64,000 bases of DNA from Pseudomonas sp. Tri1 (GCF_017968885.1 NZ_CP072913.1:3766001-3830000); one strand, 5' to 3'. Positions 1 to 9,574 are shown, counted from the first letter of the stretch. Translations and numbers: made by a program. Notes: generated from the sequence alone by a model not told the origin.

Positions 1-33
1 GGGGACTGAACATCCAGGTTCACCGCTATTCTC

Positions 34-257
34 CTTGTGGGAGCGAGCTTGCTCGCGATAGCGGTGTGTCAGTCCCAGCAAAAATGACTGATCCACCGCT
101 ACCCGAGCAAGCCCGCTCCCACAGGGGTTTTGGGGGACTGAACATCCAGGTTCACCGCTATTCTCCTTGTGGGAGCGAGCTTGCTCGCGATAGCGGTGTG
201 TCAGTCCCAGCAAAAATGACTGATCCACCGCTACCCGAGCAAGCCCGCCACAAGGGG
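34..257. repeat. Two REP inverted-repeat units in a 132-base tandem duplication
   Basis: Each unit has a forward REP core (GTGGGAGCGAGCTTGCTCGC, at 36 and again at 168) facing an inverted copy (near 95-125 and 227-257). The sequence from base 1 repeats almost exactly from base 133, so the whole unit with its spacer was duplicated with a 132-base period. The second inverted arm has lost a few bases (gcccgccaca instead of gcccgctcccaca). Such paired REPs (BIMEs) are typical intergenic elements of the P. fluorescens group. They can form stable hairpins downstream of genes. Confidence 0.9.
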
Positions 258-273
258 TTTTGTGTTGGCAGCC

Positions 274-1599
274 CTAGCGGATCTGATGCTTGTGCAGCAA
301 CCGATAGAAAGTCGGCCGGGACACGCCCAGCACCCTGGCCGCCACGCTCAGGTTGTCGCTGTGGCGGTTGAGCACGTCGCTCAGCGCCTGACGTTCGGCG
401 CGGGTCTTGTAGTCCTCCAGGGTGCCCATGGGTGCAACAACACCGTGGTGACTGGCCAGGCCCAGGTCCCGGGCTTCGATCTGCCGTCCCTCGGCCAGTA
501 CCAGCCCGCGGCGGACACGGTTGGCCAGTTCCCGCACATTACCCGGCCAATCATGCATGCCCATCGCCACCAGCGCATCCTCGCTGAAGCTGCGGGGCCG
601 GCGGCCGGTTTCCTGGCTGTAGAAATGGGAAAAGTGACTGGCTAGCATCGCCAGGTCACCATGACGTTCACGCAGCGGCGCCATCACCACCTGCAATACG
701 TTCAAGCGGTAGTACAGATCCTCACGAAAACGCTTGTGCTCGATGGCTGCCTCCAGATCGACGTGGGTGGCCGCCAAGACCCGCACATCGACCGCAATCG
801 GCTGGCTGCCCCCGACCCGCTCAATATGCTTCTCCTGCAAAAAGCGCAACAGGTTGGCCTGTAATTCCAACGGCAGGTCGCCGATTTCATCCAGAAACAA
901 TGTGCCGCCGTGGGCCGCCTCGATCCGCCCGATCTTGCGTTGATGAGCGCCCGTGAAGGCACCTTTTTCATGACCGAACAACTCAGACTGGATCAGGTGC
1001 TCCGGGATGGCCCCGCAGTTAATGGCGATGAAGGGTTTATTGCGGCGGTGAGACTGAAAATGCAGGGTGCGCGCCACCAGTTCCTTGCCGGTGCCGCTCT
1101 CGCCACGAATCAACACGGGCGATTCGGCAGGCGCCAGTTTGCTCAACAACTTACGCAGTTCGCGGATCGGCTTGCTGTCGCCGAGCAATTCATGTTCGGG
1201 CTGATCGATGTGAATCGAGCCCTGCCCTCGCAGGCGCGCCATGCCAAATGCCCGTCCCAGCGTCACCTGAACCCGGGAGACGTCGAACGGCAAGGTATGA
1301 AAGTCGAAAAACCACTCGCAGACAAAATCACCCACATTTTGTAAGCGCAGGACTTCCTGGCTGAGCACAGCGATCCACTCGGTGCCGCTGCGACTGATCA
1401 ACTCCTTGACCGCTTCCGGACGGTCCAGGTGAAAAGGCTGCAAACGCAAAAGCCCCACGTCACAGGTTCGGTCGGCGGCATGCTCGAGAGAGCAACTGTC
1501 GACGTCCCAGCCAATGGTACGCAGGCCAGGCAACAGGCGATGACAGTCATCGCAGGGATCAACCACGAGCAGACGACGCGACGTACTGGCTTCGATCAT
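274..1599 (-). CDS. Sigma-54-dependent transcriptional activator, VpsR/FleQ-like, degenerate receiver
   Basis: This 441-residue enhancer-binding protein drives RNA polymerase-sigma54 open complex formation by ATP hydrolysis. Residues 1-120 resemble a receiver fold (LLVVDPCDD at 10-18), but the strand that should end in the phospho-acceptor Asp reads CDVGLLRL and carries none there. The AAA+ domain spans about 138-370, with Walker A GESGTGKE (166-173), the sigma54-contacting GAFTGA loop (213-218) and Walker B around GGTLFLDEIGD. A Fis-type helix-turn-helix closes the protein (about 420-441). The architecture resembles VpsR or FleQ, so it may respond to a ligand such as c-di-GMP rather than to phosphorylation; that is inference. 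It stands alone, with REPs downstream and a 341-base gap upstream. Its targets are unknown. Confidence 0.88.
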   Translation of the reverse strand: MIEASTSRRLLVVDPCDDCHRLLPGLRTIGWDVDSCSLEHAADRTCDVGLLRLQPFHLDRPEAVKELISRSGTEWIAVLSQEVLRLQNVGDFVCEWFFDFHTLPFDVSRVQVTLGRAFGMARLRGQGSIHIDQPEHELLGDSKPIRELRKLLSKLAPAESPVLIRGESGTGKELVARTLHFQSHRRNKPFIAINCGAIPEHLIQSELFGHEKGAFTGAHQRKIGRIEAAHGGTLFLDEIGDLPLELQANLLRFLQEKHIERVGGSQPIAVDVRVLAATHVDLEAAIEHKRFREDLYYRLNVLQVVMAPLRERHGDLAMLASHFSHFYSQETGRRPRSFSEDALVAMGMHDWPGNVRELANRVRRGLVLAEGRQIEARDLGLASHHGVVAPMGTLEDYKTRAERQALSDVLNRHSDNLSVAARVLGVSRPTFYRLLHKHQIR

Positions 1600-1940
1600 G
1601 ACTGATCCTTGGCGCCAAAATTAAGAAATATGAGTAGAAACAGTCGTTTGGCGAACCTGCATGTAACAGTAGCAAGAAGTTGACACGCCCTTGTATCAAT
1701 TGATTATCGACATCGCTACAAAACGGTTATAAGCAAGCCTTTGATAAGTTGCCGGTGCGTTAAATCTTTCATCCAGCTTTCAAACAAAAGCCCACGGGCC
1801 TTGTCTGAAAGAAAGTCGAAATTTATTTGAAGATTGTGTGACCTGTCCCCCTATTGCGGACATCAGTACAAGTAACCAGCCGCACGGTACGCCCAACCGA
1901 CGGCAGATCATTTGATTGGGCACACTTAAGAGAAAATGCC
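1600..1940. other. Intergenic region between divergent genes
   Basis: This 341-base A/T-rich stretch separates the sigma-54 activator gene (leftward) from the 88-residue protein gene (rightward), so promoters for both should lie here. A weak sigma-70-like candidate is TTGACA at 1680-1685 followed after 16 bases by GATTAT (four of six consensus bases). It would face right and leave a leader of about 230 bases. I see no convincing small gene. Confidence 0.4.
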
Positions 1941-2207
1941 ATGAACGCCCCGCTCCGTATCAACGAAGCTCTTTTGATTGCCGACCGCGCATTCCGTCCT
2001 TTCCAATGCGTGGCCTGGGCTCCCCAAGACGGTAACGGCGAACTGAGCCTGACCGTCATCGACCGCACCAATACTCATATTGGCCGCACTCAGATTCCAA
2101 GCAGCGCTTATACCGACCCCGCCCAACTGGCCAACCTGTTGAAACAGGCCCGTGCTGAATTGAGCCAGGAAGGTTACAAACTGCAATCCTGGTCCATGCC
2201 TGAATAA
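1941..2207 (+). CDS. Small conserved hypothetical protein (88 aa)
   Basis: An 88-residue soluble protein with no signal peptide or membrane segment. I chose the ATG at 1941 because a purine-rich stretch (taagagaaaa) precedes it; an in-frame start at 1854 would add an arginine/threonine-rich tail that looks non-coding. The sequence mixes short beta-prone stretches (GELSLTVID, HIGRTQIPSS) with a C-terminal amphipathic helix (LANLLKQARAELSQ). I recognise it only as a protein type common in pseudomonads and cannot assign a function. Confidence 0.7.
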   Translation: MNAPLRINEALLIADRAFRPFQCVAWAPQDGNGELSLTVIDRTNTHIGRTQIPSSAYTDPAQLANLLKQARAELSQEGYKLQSWSMPE

Positions 2208-2393
2208 CGCGCTCATAGAGACGGTTATTGATTAAAGACTCGGCAGTGGGTCGAAAAGCCATCGTTATGGCACGAATCGCCCTTATATCTATAGTGCCTG
2301 ACAGTTGTGCACTGTCACGTTCAGGGATTGAATGTTGCCCTCATGCAGTCGTCTCGCCCTTCCGGGCTGGTCGACGCGCAAGGAGAGGCATGC

Positions 2394-3683
2394 ATGCTCG
2401 ATCACCCCGTGTTTGCACTCCCGACGGCTGCGGCTCACGCCGGGGAGCTCGACCCAGGCTTTGCCACTACCGGTAAAGCCTGGGTTCATTTCGCCGATGG
2501 TGCATCGAGCCTGACCACAGGGCTGACCATCGACCATACCGGGCGGATTCTGGTGGCGGCCAGGATCGATACCCCCCACGGCAGCCGGTTCGGGCTGGCA
2601 CGGCTCAATCATGACGGCTCGAGCGATCCTGGCTTCGGCACCGGCGGTTGTGTCATCGGCTCTTTTGAACAGAACTTCGAAGCGACTGCAGGCAAAGTGA
2701 TTGAGTTGCCCGACGGGCATATCCTGTTGTCAGGCCTGCACTACGAAGGCCCCGACCGCACCTTTCCCGCCCTGGCGCTGTTCGATCAGCATGGCCGTGC
2801 CGTACAAAGCTTCGGCAACGCTGGGCGGCAGGTCATCCGGCTCTGCGGCAATCTCTCCCAAGGCCTGCGCGACCCGTGGTTGCCGCCCGGCGTACCGGGC
2901 CTCGAAGCCTGTGACATGCGTGTGCAAGCCGATGGCCGGATTCTCCTGCTGGCCAACCATCATTACCAATTGTCTGATCATGTCGGCGTGCTGATCCGGC
3001 TGTTGCCCGATGGCACCTTGGATACCTCGTTCAACAATCGCGGTTTTGTGATGGTCCGGCGCTTGTTGAAAAATACCTGGCTGGGCTGCCTGATACTCCA
3101 GGCCGACGGCAGCATCGTGGTGGGCGGTGCCATCGACCTGCCCCAACATGGCTTAATGGCCCGCTATGACCCCAGCGGCAAACTCGATGACAGCTTCGGC
3201 GAGAACGGATTCCTGTCCATCATGATGCAAGGGCACAGCGTCATGGTCAGCCAGATCGTCGAGCACGAAAACGGTGATTTGCAGGCATTGGGCAGCAGCC
3301 GCGACCCGATGCATTGCCTGTCCTTCAAGGTACGCCAGGACGGCACGCCAGACCGGCATTGCAACCAGGGCCAGTGTCGGCTCCTGGAGGTCGGCCGCAA
3401 CGCCAGCCAATGGACCGCCGCCCAGATTCTGCCGGATGGAAAGCTGGTGACCGCTGGCGCCACCATCGGCGGTATCGAGGCTGATTTCATTGTTGCCCGG
3501 CATCTGCCGGATACCAGCCTCGATCCCGATTTTGGCCAAGGCGAAGGCTGGGTTCGCACGCGACTGGGCTATAGCCTGGACACCGCTACCTCCATCGCCG
3601 TGCAAGCTGACGGGAAAATCCTGGTGGGGGGCTACTCGTTGCATGGCCGTTATCGAGCGGTGGTGACACGGTATTGGGCCTGA
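2394..3683 (+). CDS. Delta-60 repeat protein
   Basis: The start at 2394 is set by AAGGAGAG at 2380-2387; longer in-frame starts exist but have no ribosome site. The 429-residue product is built from repeated blocks of about 55-65 residues, each with a D-x-x-F-G/N-x-x-G motif. Visible copies are LDPGFATTGK near residue 19, SDPGFGTGG, DTSFNNRGF, DDSFGENGF and DPDFGQGEGW. Each is followed by a strand like DGKILVGG. This is the delta-60 repeat family, expected to fold as a beta-propeller-like array. Function in the family is not established. No clear signal peptide is visible. The gene stands alone upstream of nhaB. Confidence 0.82.
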   Translation: MLDHPVFALPTAAAHAGELDPGFATTGKAWVHFADGASSLTTGLTIDHTGRILVAARIDTPHGSRFGLARLNHDGSSDPGFGTGGCVIGSFEQNFEATAGKVIELPDGHILLSGLHYEGPDRTFPALALFDQHGRAVQSFGNAGRQVIRLCGNLSQGLRDPWLPPGVPGLEACDMRVQADGRILLLANHHYQLSDHVGVLIRLLPDGTLDTSFNNRGFVMVRRLLKNTWLGCLILQADGSIVVGGAIDLPQHGLMARYDPSGKLDDSFGENGFLSIMMQGHSVMVSQIVEHENGDLQALGSSRDPMHCLSFKVRQDGTPDRHCNQGQCRLLEVGRNASQWTAAQILPDGKLVTAGATIGGIEADFIVARHLPDTSLDPDFGQGEGWVRTRLGYSLDTATSIAVQADGKILVGGYSLHGRYRAVVTRYWA

Positions 3684-3778
3684 GCCGGATTCCTCCAGGC
3701 TAACAGTATTCGTTCCTACGCTTGATCTTCCGCATTTCTTACGGCAAGTTGCGCGCTTCTAATTAAAAGGAGCAGCCG

Positions 3779-5281
3779 ATGTCCGGTCCAATGGCTCAAG
3801 CGTTCGCGCATAACTTTCTTGGGCACTCACCGCGCTGGTACAAGGCGTGCATCATCACCTTCCTTATTCTCAATGCCGTGGTGCTGTGGACCCTGGGCCC
3901 GGTCGTTGCCGGTTGGATGCTGGTCGTGGAGTTCATCTTCACCCTCGCCATGGCCCTTAAATGCTACCCGCTGATGCCCGGTGGGCTGCTGCTGGTTGAG
4001 GCCCTCGTACTGGGCATGACCACACCCAAGGCGCTGTACGACGAGCTGCTGCACAACTTTCCGGTGATCCTGTTGCTGATGTTCATGGTGGCCGGGATTT
4101 ACTTCATGAAGGACCTGCTGCTGTTCCTGTTCTCGCGCCTGCTTCTGGGGGTTCGCTCCAAAGCGGTGCTGTCCTTGATGTTCTGCTTTCTCTCGGCGTT
4201 CCTGTCGGCGTTCCTGGATGCCTTGACCGTCACAGCGGTCATCATCAGCGCCGCGGTGGGCTTCTATGCGGTGTATCACCGTGTGGCTTCAGGCAATGAT
4301 CCGCGCCAGGACAGCAGCGTCGATGAGGACCACGACCTGCCGTCGCGCCATCATGAAGACCTCAATCAGTTTCGGGCATTTCTGCGCAGCCTGCTGATGC
4401 ATGGCGCCGTAGGCACCGCGCTGGGTGGTGTGTGCACCCTGGTAGGCGAACCACAGAACCTGCTGATCGGCCATGAAATGGGGTGGCATTTCGCGGACTT
4501 TTTCGTAAAAGTCGCGCCTGTGTCGTTGCCCGTGCTGGCGGCAGGGCTGTTGACCTGCGTGGCGCTGGAAAAGCTGCGCTGGTTCGGCTACGGCACGCTG
4601 TTGCCGGAAAACGTACGCACCGTACTGGCCGACTACGCCGAGCAGGACAATCGCGAACGCACTGCGCGTCAGCGGGCGGCATTGATCGTCCAAGGTATCG
4701 CCGCCCTGATTCTGATCGTGGGCCTGGCGCTGCACATTGCCGAAGTCGGCCTGATCGGCCTGATGGTCATCGTGTTGATTACCGCCTTCACGGGGATCAC
4801 CGACGAGCACCGTCTCGGTAACGCGTTCAAGGACGCCATGCCCTTCACCGCACTGCTGGTGGTGTTCTTTGCCGTGGTGGCGGTCATTCATGACCAGCAA
4901 CTGTTCACCCCGCTGATTCAATGGGTGCTCGCCCTGCCCGCCGATCAACAGCCAGGCATGCTGTTCATTGCCAACGGCCTGCTGTCGGCCATTAGCGACA
5001 ACGTATTCGTGGCGACCATCTACATCACCGAAGTGAAGCAGGCCTTTGTCTCCGGCCACATGAGTCGTGAGCAGTTCGAGACCCTGGCGGTGGCCATCAA
5101 CACCGGCACCAACCTGCCCAGCGTCGCCACGCCTAACGGCCAGGCCGCCTTCCTGTTCCTGCTGACCTCGGCGATCGCACCACTGATTCGCCTGTCCTAT
5201 GGCCGGATGGTCTGGATGGCCGCGCCCTACACCGTGGTAATGGGTGGCTTGGGCTGGTATGCAGTGACGTACTGGCTGTAA
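3779..5281 (+). CDS. nhaB: Na+/H+ antiporter NhaB
   Basis: A 500-residue inner-membrane protein with ten or more hydrophobic segments that exchanges internal Na+ for external H+, supporting sodium tolerance and pH homeostasis. Length and the N-terminal pattern ([20 protein letters not shown]) match NhaB rather than NhaA. A cytoplasmic, charged loop with several His/Asp residues lies around residues 170-200. The ATG at 3779 follows AAAAGGAGCAGCCG, a strong ribosome site. A REP pair follows the stop codon. The gene is monocistronic as seen here. Confidence 0.95.
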   Translation: MSGPMAQAFAHNFLGHSPRWYKACIITFLILNAVVLWTLGPVVAGWMLVVEFIFTLAMALKCYPLMPGGLLLVEALVLGMTTPKALYDELLHNFPVILLLMFMVAGIYFMKDLLLFLFSRLLLGVRSKAVLSLMFCFLSAFLSAFLDALTVTAVIISAAVGFYAVYHRVASGNDPRQDSSVDEDHDLPSRHHEDLNQFRAFLRSLLMHGAVGTALGGVCTLVGEPQNLLIGHEMGWHFADFFVKVAPVSLPVLAAGLLTCVALEKLRWFGYGTLLPENVRTVLADYAEQDNRERTARQRAALIVQGIAALILIVGLALHIAEVGLIGLMVIVLITAFTGITDEHRLGNAFKDAMPFTALLVVFFAVVAVIHDQQLFTPLIQWVLALPADQQPGMLFIANGLLSAISDNVFVATIYITEVKQAFVSGHMSREQFETLAVAINTGTNLPSVATPNGQAAFLFLLTSAIAPLIRLSYGRMVWMAAPYTVVMGGLGWYAVTYWL

Positions 5282-5288
5282 ACGCTCC

Positions 5289-5381
5289 CCCTGTGGGAAC
5301 GAGCTTGCTCGCGATGACGGCGGCACATTCAGCATAGATACGGCTGAACCGGCGCTATCGCGAGCAAGCTCGCTCTCACAA
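5289..5381. repeat. REP inverted pair downstream of nhaB
   Basis: Forward core GTGGGAACGAGCTTGCTCGC and inverted core GCGAGCAAGCTCGCTC face each other across about 45 bases. It lies between the convergent nhaB and HAD phosphatase genes. It belongs to the same family as the repeats at the left end, with a few substitutions. Confidence 0.88.
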
Positions 5382-5394
5382 AGGCTCCTGGTCG

Positions 5395-6216
5395 CTATCG
5401 GGGCAGGATGTACCGCTCGATCGCCAGCGCCGCACCGTCGTCGACAACGGCGGCTGTAATGACATCCGCCTGACACTTGATCGCCTCCTCCGCCTGCCCC
5501 ATGGCAATCGACAGTCCCGCACGATGAAACATCGCTGGGTCATTGCCGCCATCCCCCATGGCCGCCGTCTGCTCCAGCGGCACATCCAGGAACGCCGCCA
5601 GGGTCGCCAGCGCTTGCCCCTTGTTGGCCTGCATCGCCGTCACGTCCAGGTAGATCGGCTGCGAACGCGATACTTGGGCCTGGTCCTTGAGCAGTGGATG
5701 CAACCGTGCCTCCAATTCAACCAATAGATCCGTATTGGCGCTGGTAGCGACGATTTTATCGATGCGCTCCAGGTAAGGTTCGAAGCTGTCGACCTGCACC
5801 GGCGGATAGCCCAGGCCACGGGTTTCCACTGGCACCATCGGCCCGTTGGCATCACGCACCAGCCAGTCGCCATCGGCGAATACCCACACCTCGATACCGG
5901 GCTGATCGGCGTACAACGCCAGGGTGGTCAGCGCCGCCTCGGCAGGCAAGTAATGCACGGCAAGGAAACTGCCGTCCGGATGAACCAGTGTGCCGCCATT
6001 GAACGCAGCAGTGGGCAGGTCGACGCCCAGGGCCTCGATCTGTTGCAGCATCGCCCGGGGCGGCCGCCCGGTGGCGAGACTGAACAGCACACCGGCTTCG
6101 CGCAATGCACGAACGGCCTCGATGGTGCGTTGGTTGAGACTGTGGTCAGGCAGCAGCAGCGTACCGTCCATGTCACTGAGCAAAAAGCGGATGGGGTGTT
6201 TCACCTGAATACTCAT
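5395..6216 (-). CDS. HAD-superfamily Cof-type phosphatase
   Basis: A 273-residue cytosolic haloacid dehalogenase-fold hydrolase, probably a sugar-phosphate phosphatase (YidA/Cof type). Motif I is DMDGTLL near residue 15, with the nucleophile and acid Asp pair. Motif II is SLATGR, and motif IV is MGDGGND near the C-terminus for Mg2+. The substrate cannot be read from the sequence. Its start codon overlaps the zwf stop by four bases (ATGA), so it is translationally coupled as the third gene of gnd-zwf-HAD. A role in clearing a phosphorylated by-product of the pentose phosphate steps would fit but is inference. Confidence 0.85.
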   Translation of the reverse strand: MSIQVKHPIRFLLSDMDGTLLLPDHSLNQRTIEAVRALREAGVLFSLATGRPPRAMLQQIEALGVDLPTAAFNGGTLVHPDGSFLAVHYLPAEAALTTLALYADQPGIEVWVFADGDWLVRDANGPMVPVETRGLGYPPVQVDSFEPYLERIDKIVATSANTDLLVELEARLHPLLKDQAQVSRSQPIYLDVTAMQANKGQALATLAAFLDVPLEQTAAMGDGGNDPAMFHRAGLSIAMGQAEEAIKCQADVITAAVVDDGAALAIERYILPR

Positions 6217-7733
6217 CCGAGGCTGTGCCAGACGCGACCGTCGCGTATCAGCAGATCATCGGCGGCCGACGGGCCATCTTCTCCGGCCTTGTAAGGCTGG
6301 ACCGTGGCATCTTGTTGCCAGGCATCGAGGAAGGGTTGCACCACACGCCAGCCGTTTTCGATGTTGTCGGCGCGCTGGAACAACGTCTGATCGCCGGTAA
6401 GGCAATCGTAGATCAGGGTTTCGTAGCCCGTGGATGGTTGCATTTCGAAGAAATCCTTGTAAGCGAAGCCCAATTCAATATTCGCCATGTCGAGTGCCGG
6501 CCCTGGCCGTTTGGCCAACAGGTCGAACCACATGCCTTCATTGGGCTGAATCTGGATTCTCAGGTACGTAGGTTGCAGTTCGTCGACTTCGGTATCACGA
6601 AACTGCGCGTATGGCGCCGGCTTGAAGCAGATGACGATTTCCGTGTCGCGCACACTCATGCGCTTGCCGGTGCGCAGGTAAAACGGCACGCCCACCCAAC
6701 GCCAGTTGTCGATCATGACCTTGAGGGCGACATAGGTTTCGGTGCTGCTGTCGGCAGCCACATTCGCTTCCTGGCGATAGCCCTTGACCGCCTTGCCAGC
6801 GACTTCACCGGCCGTGTACTGGCCCCGTATGGAGTTGGCACGCGCCTGCTCCACCGACCAGGGCCGGATGGCCCCGACCACCTTGGCTTTTTCCCCGCGT
6901 ACCGCGTCTGCGCCAAATGCCGCCGGCGGCTCCATGGCCACCATCGCAAGCAACTGGAACAAGTGATTGGGCACCATGTCCCGCAGGGCGCCGGTGTGCT
7001 CATAAAAACTGCCACGGGTTTCCACACCGACGGTTTCGGCGGCAGTGATTTGCACGTGGTCGATGTAGTGGTTGTTCCAGAACGCTTCGAACAAGCTGTT
7101 GGAGAAACGGCTGACCAGAATGTTCTGCACCGTTTCCTTGCCCAGGTAATGGTCGATCCGATAGATCTGTTTTTCGCTCATGACCTTGAGCAGGCAGGCG
7201 TTCAGCGCTTCGGCGGTTTGCAGGTCGGAACCGAACGGCTTTTCGATCACCACGCGCCGGAAAGCATCCTCCTGCTCCTGAAGCAGCCCGGCCGCGCCAA
7301 GGCGGCTGACCACCTCACTGAAAAAGCGCGGCGCGGTCGCCAGGTAGAAAACCGCATTGCCGGTGCCGCTGGCGGCGATTTTCGCCGCCAGCGCCTGGTA
7401 GGTGCTGTCATCGAGGAAATCACCCTGGATGTAGCTGATCCCCCTGGCCAGCTTGGCCCACAGTACCGGGTCGAGCGCACGGCTGGCATCGCCGCCCTTG
7501 CTCGCCGTTTCGTGACGGATGAAGTCCTCGAGTTTCTTGGCGAAGTCCACGTCGCTGATGGCGTTGTGATCGACGCCGACTATCCGCAGCCCATCGCCCA
7601 GCAGACCGTCACGACTGAGGTGGTAAAGCGCCGGCATCAGCAGGCGCTTGACCAGATCACCATGGGCGCCGAACAGGAACAACGTGGTCGGCGGCGCGGC
7701 TTCTGCCTTGGATTTGCTGCCGATCGAGGTCAT
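6213..7733 (-). CDS. zwf: Glucose-6-phosphate 1-dehydrogenase
   Basis: A 506-residue enzyme that oxidises glucose 6-phosphate to 6-phosphogluconolactone and forms NAD(P)H, the entry to the oxidative pentose phosphate and Entner-Doudoroff routes. The N-terminal nucleotide-binding motif is GAHGDLVKR (about 23-31). The active-site signature RIDHYLGKE lies near residue 195, with the catalytic His further along in the family pattern. Length matches the family. It starts four bases inside the end of gnd and ends four bases inside the HAD gene. The 6-phosphogluconolactonase gene (pgl) is absent here, and pseudomonads often carry more than one zwf, so this may be the copy not linked to pgl. Confidence 0.96.
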   Translation of the reverse strand: MTSIGSKSKAEAAPPTTLFLFGAHGDLVKRLLMPALYHLSRDGLLGDGLRIVGVDHNAISDVDFAKKLEDFIRHETASKGGDASRALDPVLWAKLARGISYIQGDFLDDSTYQALAAKIAASGTGNAVFYLATAPRFFSEVVSRLGAAGLLQEQEDAFRRVVIEKPFGSDLQTAEALNACLLKVMSEKQIYRIDHYLGKETVQNILVSRFSNSLFEAFWNNHYIDHVQITAAETVGVETRGSFYEHTGALRDMVPNHLFQLLAMVAMEPPAAFGADAVRGEKAKVVGAIRPWSVEQARANSIRGQYTAGEVAGKAVKGYRQEANVAADSSTETYVALKVMIDNWRWVGVPFYLRTGKRMSVRDTEIVICFKPAPYAQFRDTEVDELQPTYLRIQIQPNEGMWFDLLAKRPGPALDMANIELGFAYKDFFEMQPSTGYETLIYDCLTGDQTLFQRADNIENGWRVVQPFLDAWQQDATVQPYKAGEDGPSAADDLLIRDGRVWHSLG

Positions 7734-8710
7734 TTTTTCGGTGTCTCCACGTGGCCGCCAAAGCCGAAGCGCATGGCCGAGAGCATCTTGTCGCCGTAGG
7801 TGCTTTGCTGGCGGGAACGGAAACGGGCGAACAACGAGCTGGACAGCACCGGGACCGGCACGGCTTGTTCAATGGCCGCCTCGATGGTCCAGCGCCCTTC
7901 CCCGCTGTCAGCGACTTCGCCGGAAAAACCGTCGAGTTGCGGATCACTGGCCAACGCATCGGCGGTCAAGTCCAGCAACCAGGAGGAGACTACGCTGCCA
8001 CGCCGCCAGACTTCGGCGATATCGGCGACATTCAGGTCGAAACGCTGTTGCGCCGGCAAGCTTTCGCTGGATTTGGTCTTGAGGATGTCAAAGCCTTCGG
8101 CGAAAGCCTGCATCATTCCGTATTCGATGCCATTGTGGATCATCTTCACGAAATGCCCGGCGCCTGCCGGACCTGCGTGGATGTAACCGCGCTCGGCGCG
8201 GTCGTCGTCCGACTTGCGGTCACGGGTACGGGGGATATCACCCATGCCAGGGGCCAGGCTGTCGAACAGCGGATCCAGGCGCTTCACCACCTCGGCGTCA
8301 CCGCCAATCATCATGCAGTAACCGCGCTCCAGGCCCCAGACGCCGCCAGAGGTGCCGACGTCGATGTAGCCCAGGCCTTTTTCCGACAGGGCCTGGGCCC
8401 GACGAATGTCATCCTTGTAGTACGTGTTGCCGCCATCAATGATCACATCGCCCGGCTCAAGCAATTCGCTGAGGACGTTGATGGTGTCTTCGGTGGGTGC
8501 GCCCGCCGGCAGCATGACCCAGACCGCCCGCGGTTTCTCGAGGCCGGCGACCAACGCCGGCAGATCGGTAACGCCCGTGGCGCCTTCCTGGCGCAGGTTT
8601 TCGACAAAAGCGGCATTGCGGTCATAAACGACGGTGGTGTGCCCATTGAGCATCAGGCGCCGCGCAATATTGCCGCCCATGCGGCCCAGTCCAATAATCC
8701 CGAGTTGCAT
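7730..8710 (-). CDS. gnd: 6-phosphogluconate dehydrogenase, short decarboxylating type
   Basis: A 326-residue enzyme converting 6-phosphogluconate to ribulose 5-phosphate and CO2. It belongs to the short bacterial form, well below the roughly 470 residues of the classical NADP enzyme. The Rossmann motif is [10 protein letters not shown] (7-16), and the second strand ends in VVYDRN. An acidic residue there usually favours NAD+ over NADP+. The substrate and catalytic region includes [17 protein letters not shown] and [13 protein letters not shown], all conserved. It is the first gene of the gnd-zwf-HAD operon and overlaps zwf by four bases. Confidence 0.93.
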   Translation of the reverse strand: MQLGIIGLGRMGGNIARRLMLNGHTTVVYDRNAAFVENLRQEGATGVTDLPALVAGLEKPRAVWVMLPAGAPTEDTINVLSELLEPGDVIIDGGNTYYKDDIRRAQALSEKGLGYIDVGTSGGVWGLERGYCMMIGGDAEVVKRLDPLFDSLAPGMGDIPRTRDRKSDDDRAERGYIHAGPAGAGHFVKMIHNGIEYGMMQAFAEGFDILKTKSSESLPAQQRFDLNVADIAEVWRRGSVVSSWLLDLTADALASDPQLDGFSGEVADSGEGRWTIEAAIEQAVPVPVLSSSLFARFRSRQQSTYGDKMLSAMRFGFGGHVETPKK

Positions 8711-8951
8711 GTGCTGATGCTCCCTACTACAAATAAAGGTGTGTCAAAGATGAAACGCTATCGACTAGTGGAGGTTAGTCCAGAGCATTGCTGCATAGTT
8801 TCCGGGTAATTCGAGCGATCACAAGGGATAACGCTCCAGATCCGGCCGAAGACACAGCGACCATGAAAAATAAAAAAGTTCCAATCACAAGCAAAAGAAA
8901 TCAGAATCGGCGCCGATAGTAGAGGTGTCGACCAAAAACTGGCGGCATCTC

Positions 8952-8957
8952 TATAGT
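8952..8957 (+). promoter_or_regulatory. Candidate -10 box (TATAGT) for the 57-residue protein gene
   Basis: TATAGT matches five of six bases of TATAAT, and with the preceding C (CTATAGT) six of seven of the sigma-S-preferred CTATACT. It ends 26 bases before the ATG at 8984. No good -35 box is visible 17 bases upstream. Low certainty. Confidence 0.3.
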
Positions 8958-8983
8958 TGATGTAGCCATTTGCGAGGTGAGCA

Positions 8984-9157
8984 ATGGGCCCTGTCGTTAC
9001 CGCACGTCCTCCCCAAACCCTTTACGTGACCATTCGTCGCGACGAATTACGCCTACTCAAGGAAGAACGTGATCTGCTGCTCGATGAAGTGATGCAGTTG
9101 CGCATGCAGTTGCAGCACGCACAGCTACCCCAGCAAAGCCAGACGCTGGTTCGATAA
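8984..9157 (+). CDS. Small coiled-coil protein (57 aa)
   Basis: Translation from ATG 8984 gives 57 residues and a TAA at 9155-9157. GAGGTGAGCA just upstream can serve as ribosome site. After a short N-terminus with TLYVTIRRDE, residues 19-48 form a highly charged leucine heptad pattern (LRLLKEERDLLLDEVMQLRM), which predicts a short coiled coil. The codon pattern is normal for the neighbourhood, and I think such a protein recurs next to gnd in related strains, but I cannot check that. It has no recognised function. Confidence 0.6.
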   Translation: MGPVVTARPPQTLYVTIRRDELRLLKEERDLLLDEVMQLRMQLQHAQLPQQSQTLVR

Positions 9158-9235
9158 CCTGCCCTAGAGGCACGGCACCAGGAAGTGATACCGGCCAATC
9201 CGGCGTCACTTCCATGCAAGCCCCGCCATGGGCTC

Positions 9236-9420
9236 TTGTGGCGAGGGGATTTATCCCCGCTGGACCGCGCAGCGGTCCCGGACACCTGCGCCTGGTATGC
9301 CGATCTCTGACTGTTGCCTAGCAGGGTTGCTACGCGACCCAACGGGATAAATCCCCTCGCCACAGATAAATACCCTCGCCGCAGATCCCCCTCGTCACAA
9401 ATAAGTCCTTCGCCACAAGC
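9236..9420. repeat. Inverted repeat of the GTGGCGAGGGGATTTATCCCC family with decayed copies
   Basis: TTGTGGCGAGGGGATTTATC at 9236 faces its inverted copy GGGATAAATCCCCTCGCCACA at 9344-9364. Between them sits another inverted sequence (ggaccgcgcagcggtccc). Two decayed copies of the outer arm (ccctcgccgcag, ccttcgccacaag) follow up to 9420. This element fills most of the 417-base gap before cptA. I see no gene in the gap. Confidence 0.8.
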
Positions 9421-9574
9421 GCATTCGCACCCAACTCATCGATTTGTATCCGAAAAACTCACGAAGTTTTCACACCTCTACCGCAATACTCCCGGCCTTT
9501 TAGGGTTGCTCGGCGTATGCCCGCGGTCACCAACCGGGTGCCTGTGGCTTCGTCGATGAGGGCTGGAGCGCTTG

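Noticed and set aside
66..371. A 101-residue frame within the left-end REP duplication
   Set aside because: Its repeats simply translate the duplicated REP unit; no real protein signal.
4289..5476. A 395-residue open frame on the minus strand opposite nhaB
   Set aside because: It runs through the REP pair and is antisense to nhaB; its His/Gln-rich composition is a typical shadow.
6225..7799. A 524-residue open frame on the plus strand opposite zwf
   Set aside because: Same reason: zwf on the minus strand is clear by its active-site motif, and the antisense product looks random.
7751..8809. A 352-residue open frame on the plus strand opposite gnd
   Set aside because: gnd motifs on the minus strand are intact, so this is a shadow.
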